DNA of 64,000 nucleotides from Leucobacter chromiireducens subsp. solipictus (GTDB lineage Bacteria > Actinomycetota > Actinomycetes > Actinomycetales > Microbacteriaceae). Under the pieces are notes generated by a model that saw only the letters and a program-made list of their open reading frames with translations, was not told the DNA's origin and made no database searches. The position numbers and the translations under genes are program-made. Every line of letters starts with the position of its first letter. The first letter of the stretch is position 1. Below are positions 61,710 to 64,000 of the stretch, one piece after another. The stretch covers positions 372,001-436,000 of the forward strand of contig NZ_QYAC01000002.1 in assembly GCF_016758195.1 (NCBI RefSeq), read 5' to 3'.

Positions 61710-63575
61710 CTAGACCGGCTCCACTGCGGTGATCATGCTCACGGGGAGCGTGCGCTCCACCCCCGCGTGCTGATCGGTCGCGCGGAGGCGGCCGCCGGTG
61801 ACGGAGACGGGGAGCAGCGTAAAGGTGTGCTGCTGGCCGCGGGCCTCCGCGGTCACCTGCACCGGGCTCCGGTCCCGGATCGCGAGTTCGAGACGACGGG
61901 TGAAGTCGCCCGTACCGGGCTCGGCACGGGCCGCCTCGTGGACCCGCTCGACGAGCGCGGTGTAGTGCTCCGCGAGCGGCTCCGAATCCTCGGGCGGCGA
62001 AGGCGGCGGGTCCGCGGAGACGATCGGGATCGCCGCGGTGGGGAGGTCTGGGTGCCTCGGGAGCGGGGCACGGCGGGTGCTGGTGAGCGCCGTGCCGCTC
62101 ATGGGGTGATAGCGCGCGTCGGTGAGCGCGGAGATCACGTGATCGGCGCGCAGCCGAGACCGCAGAATGACGGTGCCCGAATGCGTGAGGGGGGTCGGCG
62201 CCTGCCGGGTGAGCTGGAGATGCTGCAGCGAACGGTCCACGAGGAGCGTCTCAGCGAGATCCGGGCGCCCGACCGTGATCCGGGTGCGCCCGTCATCGTC
62301 GTCGACCTCGTCGACCACGAGATCCCCGAGACGCTGCGCCCGCGTGGCGAGCACATACTCGAGCGGCTGCGGGATCCCGGTGAGTGAGATCCGTGCGAAG
62401 AGTTCGCGGGCGGCGTCGGGGGAGACCCCCTGCTCGATCCCCTCGGCGATGCTTCCGTCGGTGATCCGCCGGGTGGAGGCCACGCCGATCTGCTCGGCGC
62501 GCGAGATCGCACTCAAGATCGCTTCGTCGCGGGGGTCGAGCGGGCCCGGCACCACCACAGAGAGATCGGGCTGGACGTAGACGCCGGGCGCCTGTCCCGG
62601 GGTCTGCTCGGCGATGAGGCTGCGTGCGGTCGCGAGCTCGCCCGCCCCGAGTGCTGCGGCCGGGGTGCTGAGCCGGCCGCCCACGGTCAGTCCGAGCTGC
62701 TCGGCCACGGCAACGAAGGCCGCTGCCGCCTCGACCTCGGCCTCGGGGAGAAGCGGGAAAAAATGAGGGATCGCCGCGGCGCCGGCCGCGAGATCGTTCG
62801 GCGTGGCGCGCAGTACGGCGCGCAACGAGGGGGGCGTCGCCCGCATAACAGCCTCACCCAGCACACGCCAGCGCTCGCGGTTATCGCTCGCCAGCCAGGT
62901 CGCGGCCGCATCGCCGACAACGAGCAGATGATCGTCGCGCCGGGGCACGGTCAGGCCGGCATGTCCGAGCGCGGTCAGGATGCGCGACACCGAGGTCACG
63001 TCGATGCTCGTCGCATCGGCGAGAGCGCGGAGGGATACGACCGCGACGGTGCCGTTGCGGTTGAGCTTGCCCGGGCGCAGGGCGAGGACGCGGAGGCACT
63101 CGGCGGCCTGCCCCACCGCGGTGAATGCTGGCGAGTACCAGGTATCCGTGTCGCGCGGGGACGCTGCCGGGTCCGCCGCCGGACCGCCACCGGGACGGTC
63201 GGCTTCCTCGGCCATGAGCGCGGCAGGGGCGAGCCCCGCAGCGGCGAGCGTCTCGCTCACGACCGCGGTGACCTCGGGCAGCGCGGCGGGGGCACCGCCA
63301 TCGGTGCCGACGAGACCGCGCGCGGAGAGCGTGGCCACGGTCGCCGCATCGGCGGTGCCGGGCCGCTCCGCGAGGAGTAGGAGCGCGCGGAGCGCCGCGC
63401 GGTCGAGCGGCAGGATGGCGCGGGTGATGGAGTCGCTGCGGAGCAGATCCGTTGCGAGCCCGATCGGATCGGTGATGCTCGCCGCCGCCTGGGGGCGGCG
63501 CTGCGCGACCACACCGCGCAGCGCACTCCGATCCATCTCGGCGATGGCGGAGGCGAGCGCGAGTGTGCCGCTCAT
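61710..63575 (-). CDS. Helicase-associated domain protein (Helicase_C_3)
   Basis: The 621-residue protein shares the helicase_C_3 winged-helix region with the N-terminus of XPB (C-terminal third: VYVQPDLSVVVPGPLDPRD, ARELFARISLTGIPQPLEYVLA, ATRAQRLGDLVVDEVDDDDGRTRI) but has no ATPase motor. The N-terminal two thirds are Ala/Leu-rich helical repeats. It is conserved beside XPB helicases in actinobacteria and is probably a partner or loading factor (inference). Confidence 0.88.
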   Translation of the reverse strand: MSGTLALASAIAEMDRSALRGVVAQRRPQAAASITDPIGLATDLLRSDSITRAILPLDRAALRALLLLAERPGTADAATVATLSARGLVGTDGGAPAALPEVTAVVSETLAAAGLAPAALMAEEADRPGGGPAADPAASPRDTDTWYSPAFTAVGQAAECLRVLALRPGKLNRNGTVAVVSLRALADATSIDVTSVSRILTALGHAGLTVPRRDDHLLVVGDAAATWLASDNRERWRVLGEAVMRATPPSLRAVLRATPNDLAAGAAAIPHFFPLLPEAEVEAAAAFVAVAEQLGLTVGGRLSTPAAALGAGELATARSLIAEQTPGQAPGVYVQPDLSVVVPGPLDPRDEAILSAISRAEQIGVASTRRITDGSIAEGIEQGVSPDAARELFARISLTGIPQPLEYVLATRAQRLGDLVVDEVDDDDGRTRITVGRPDLAETLLVDRSLQHLQLTRQAPTPLTHSGTVILRSRLRADHVISALTDARYHPMSGTALTSTRRAPLPRHPDLPTAAIPIVSADPPPSPPEDSEPLAEHYTALVERVHEAARAEPGTGDFTRRLELAIRDRSPVQVTAEARGQQHTFTLLPVSVTGGRLRATDQHAGVERTLPVSMITAVEPV

Positions 63576-63588
63576 CGTGACGGCCGCT

Positions 63589-63855
63589 CTACTTCCCGTT
63601 ATTCCGTCGGAACTCGCGCCGACGGCGGGCCTGCGTCAGGATCAGGAGCAAGATCAGGAGGACGAACCCGATCGGCAATCCGATCAGCGAGACGCCGTAG
63701 ACGAAAGGCCAGAGCCCCTCTGCCATGGCCTGGCGGTCGTTCATTCCCACGATGAGGGTGGCAAAGAACGAGAGCAGCGCGACCGCGATGATCGAGAGCG
63801 AACTGATCGCGAGGATCCGCTCCAGAAGTGATGGGGTGCTGGGTTCTGTGGACAT
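63589..63855 (-). CDS. Small two-helix membrane protein
   Basis: An 88-residue protein from ATG 63855 (MSTEPSTPSLLERIL); ATG 63864 is possible. Two hydrophobic helices (ILAISSLSIIAVALLSFFATLIV and FVYGVSLIGLPIGFVLLILLLIL) are followed by a basic tail RRRREFRRNNGK, placing both ends in the cytoplasm. The family is unknown to me. A TAAAAT box lies 7 nt upstream (63863-63868). It probably heads the operon with the helicase-associated gene 13 nt downstream. Confidence 0.8.
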   Translation of the reverse strand: MSTEPSTPSLLERILAISSLSIIAVALLSFFATLIVGMNDRQAMAEGLWPFVYGVSLIGLPIGFVLLILLLILTQARRRREFRRNNGK

Positions 63856-63905
63856 CCGCTCCATTTTAGCGCCTTCTGCCTCTCAGTGGGTGGAAGATCG
63901 GGCAC

Positions 63906-63911
63906 TACACT
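63906..63911 (+). promoter_or_regulatory. -10 box of the gene at the window end
   Basis: TACACT on the plus strand, divergent from the small membrane-protein gene. A leader of about 75 nt would precede ATG 63994; an in-frame ATG 63921, 9 nt from the box, is an alternative start. Confidence 0.4.
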
Positions 63912-63993
63912 GGTGAGGATATGCGGGTGCGGCAGGCTGCACCGAAGCGCGGTGGGCTGGGTGCGCACCCGCCGAGACGGAAAGGGACGAGGC

Positions 63994-64000
63994 ATGCCGA
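63994..64000 (+). CDS. First codons of a gene cut by the window end, possibly a cold-shock protein
   Basis: ATGCCGA follows GGGACGAGG at a good ribosome-site distance. Only Met-Pro is visible. In related actinobacteria a CspA-like gene beginning Met-Pro-Thr-Gly lies next to the helicase-associated gene, so that is my guess; the sequence here cannot prove it. Confidence 0.3.

Overview
The window is a chromosomal segment of a high-GC Gram-positive bacterium, almost certainly an actinobacterium. The evidence is the MtrA-MtrB-LpqB operon, a WhiB protein, LytR_C and DUF5719 proteins, HtaA haem proteins with DtxR-type iron boxes, protein O-mannosylation genes and CIRCE-controlled groEL. Gene order and secreted proteins with S-layer-homology-like repeats point to Microbacteriaceae; a Leucobacter-like organism is my best guess (inference, not proven). 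Coding density is high, operons are short, and many genes overlap by four bases (ATGA).

Layout. 0-4.4 kb: end of a two-component pair, a protein O-mannosyltransferase and proS. 4.5-14 kb: translation block (nusA, ylxR, infB, rbfA, truB, without a neighbouring rimP), interrupted by AraC/VOC/DUF805 genes and mutY. 14-20 kb: whiB, a giant family-2 glycosyltransferase, DUF5719 and a small zincin-fold gene. 20-27.6 kb: aquaporin, mtrA-mtrB-lpqB, comFC, hpf and a polyprenol-phosphate mannose synthase, which would supply the donor for the O-mannosyltransferase at 1-2.5 kb. 27.6-36.1 kb: fur-katA with a perfect Fur-type operator, secA, a DsbA-like protein, tRNA-Thr, a DMT transporter, nitroreductase and msrB. 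36.3-47.8 kb: cell-surface and haem-uptake region: two secreted proteins with S-layer-like repeats, two HtaA proteins and HmuTUV, with two DtxR-type boxes. 48-52 kb: LytR_C protein, groEL, a DUF559-like protein. 53-55.2 kb: a second OmpR-type two-component system. 55.3-59.8 kb: solute-binding protein, ureohydrolase, ThDP decarboxylase and XRE-cupin regulator, read as a guanidino-compound (arginine) breakdown locus. 60-64 kb: XPB helicase, helicase-associated protein, small membrane protein and the start of a probable cold-shock gene.

The least explained material is between genes. (1) A ~70-nt imperfect palindrome occurs eight times (19962, 50960, five copies at 52107-52857, 59899), mostly downstream of or between converging genes. 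(2) The 3' ends of nusA and tRNA-Thr each have an inverted copy and a direct copy just downstream, and both loci carry small perfect hairpins of the form GARAACGC-loop-GCGTTYTC, also seen at 47776. These look like two families of small, probably mobile, palindromic elements. (3) At least thirteen genes have a TANNNT-like -10 box ending 6-9 nt before the start codon, the layout of leaderless transcripts.
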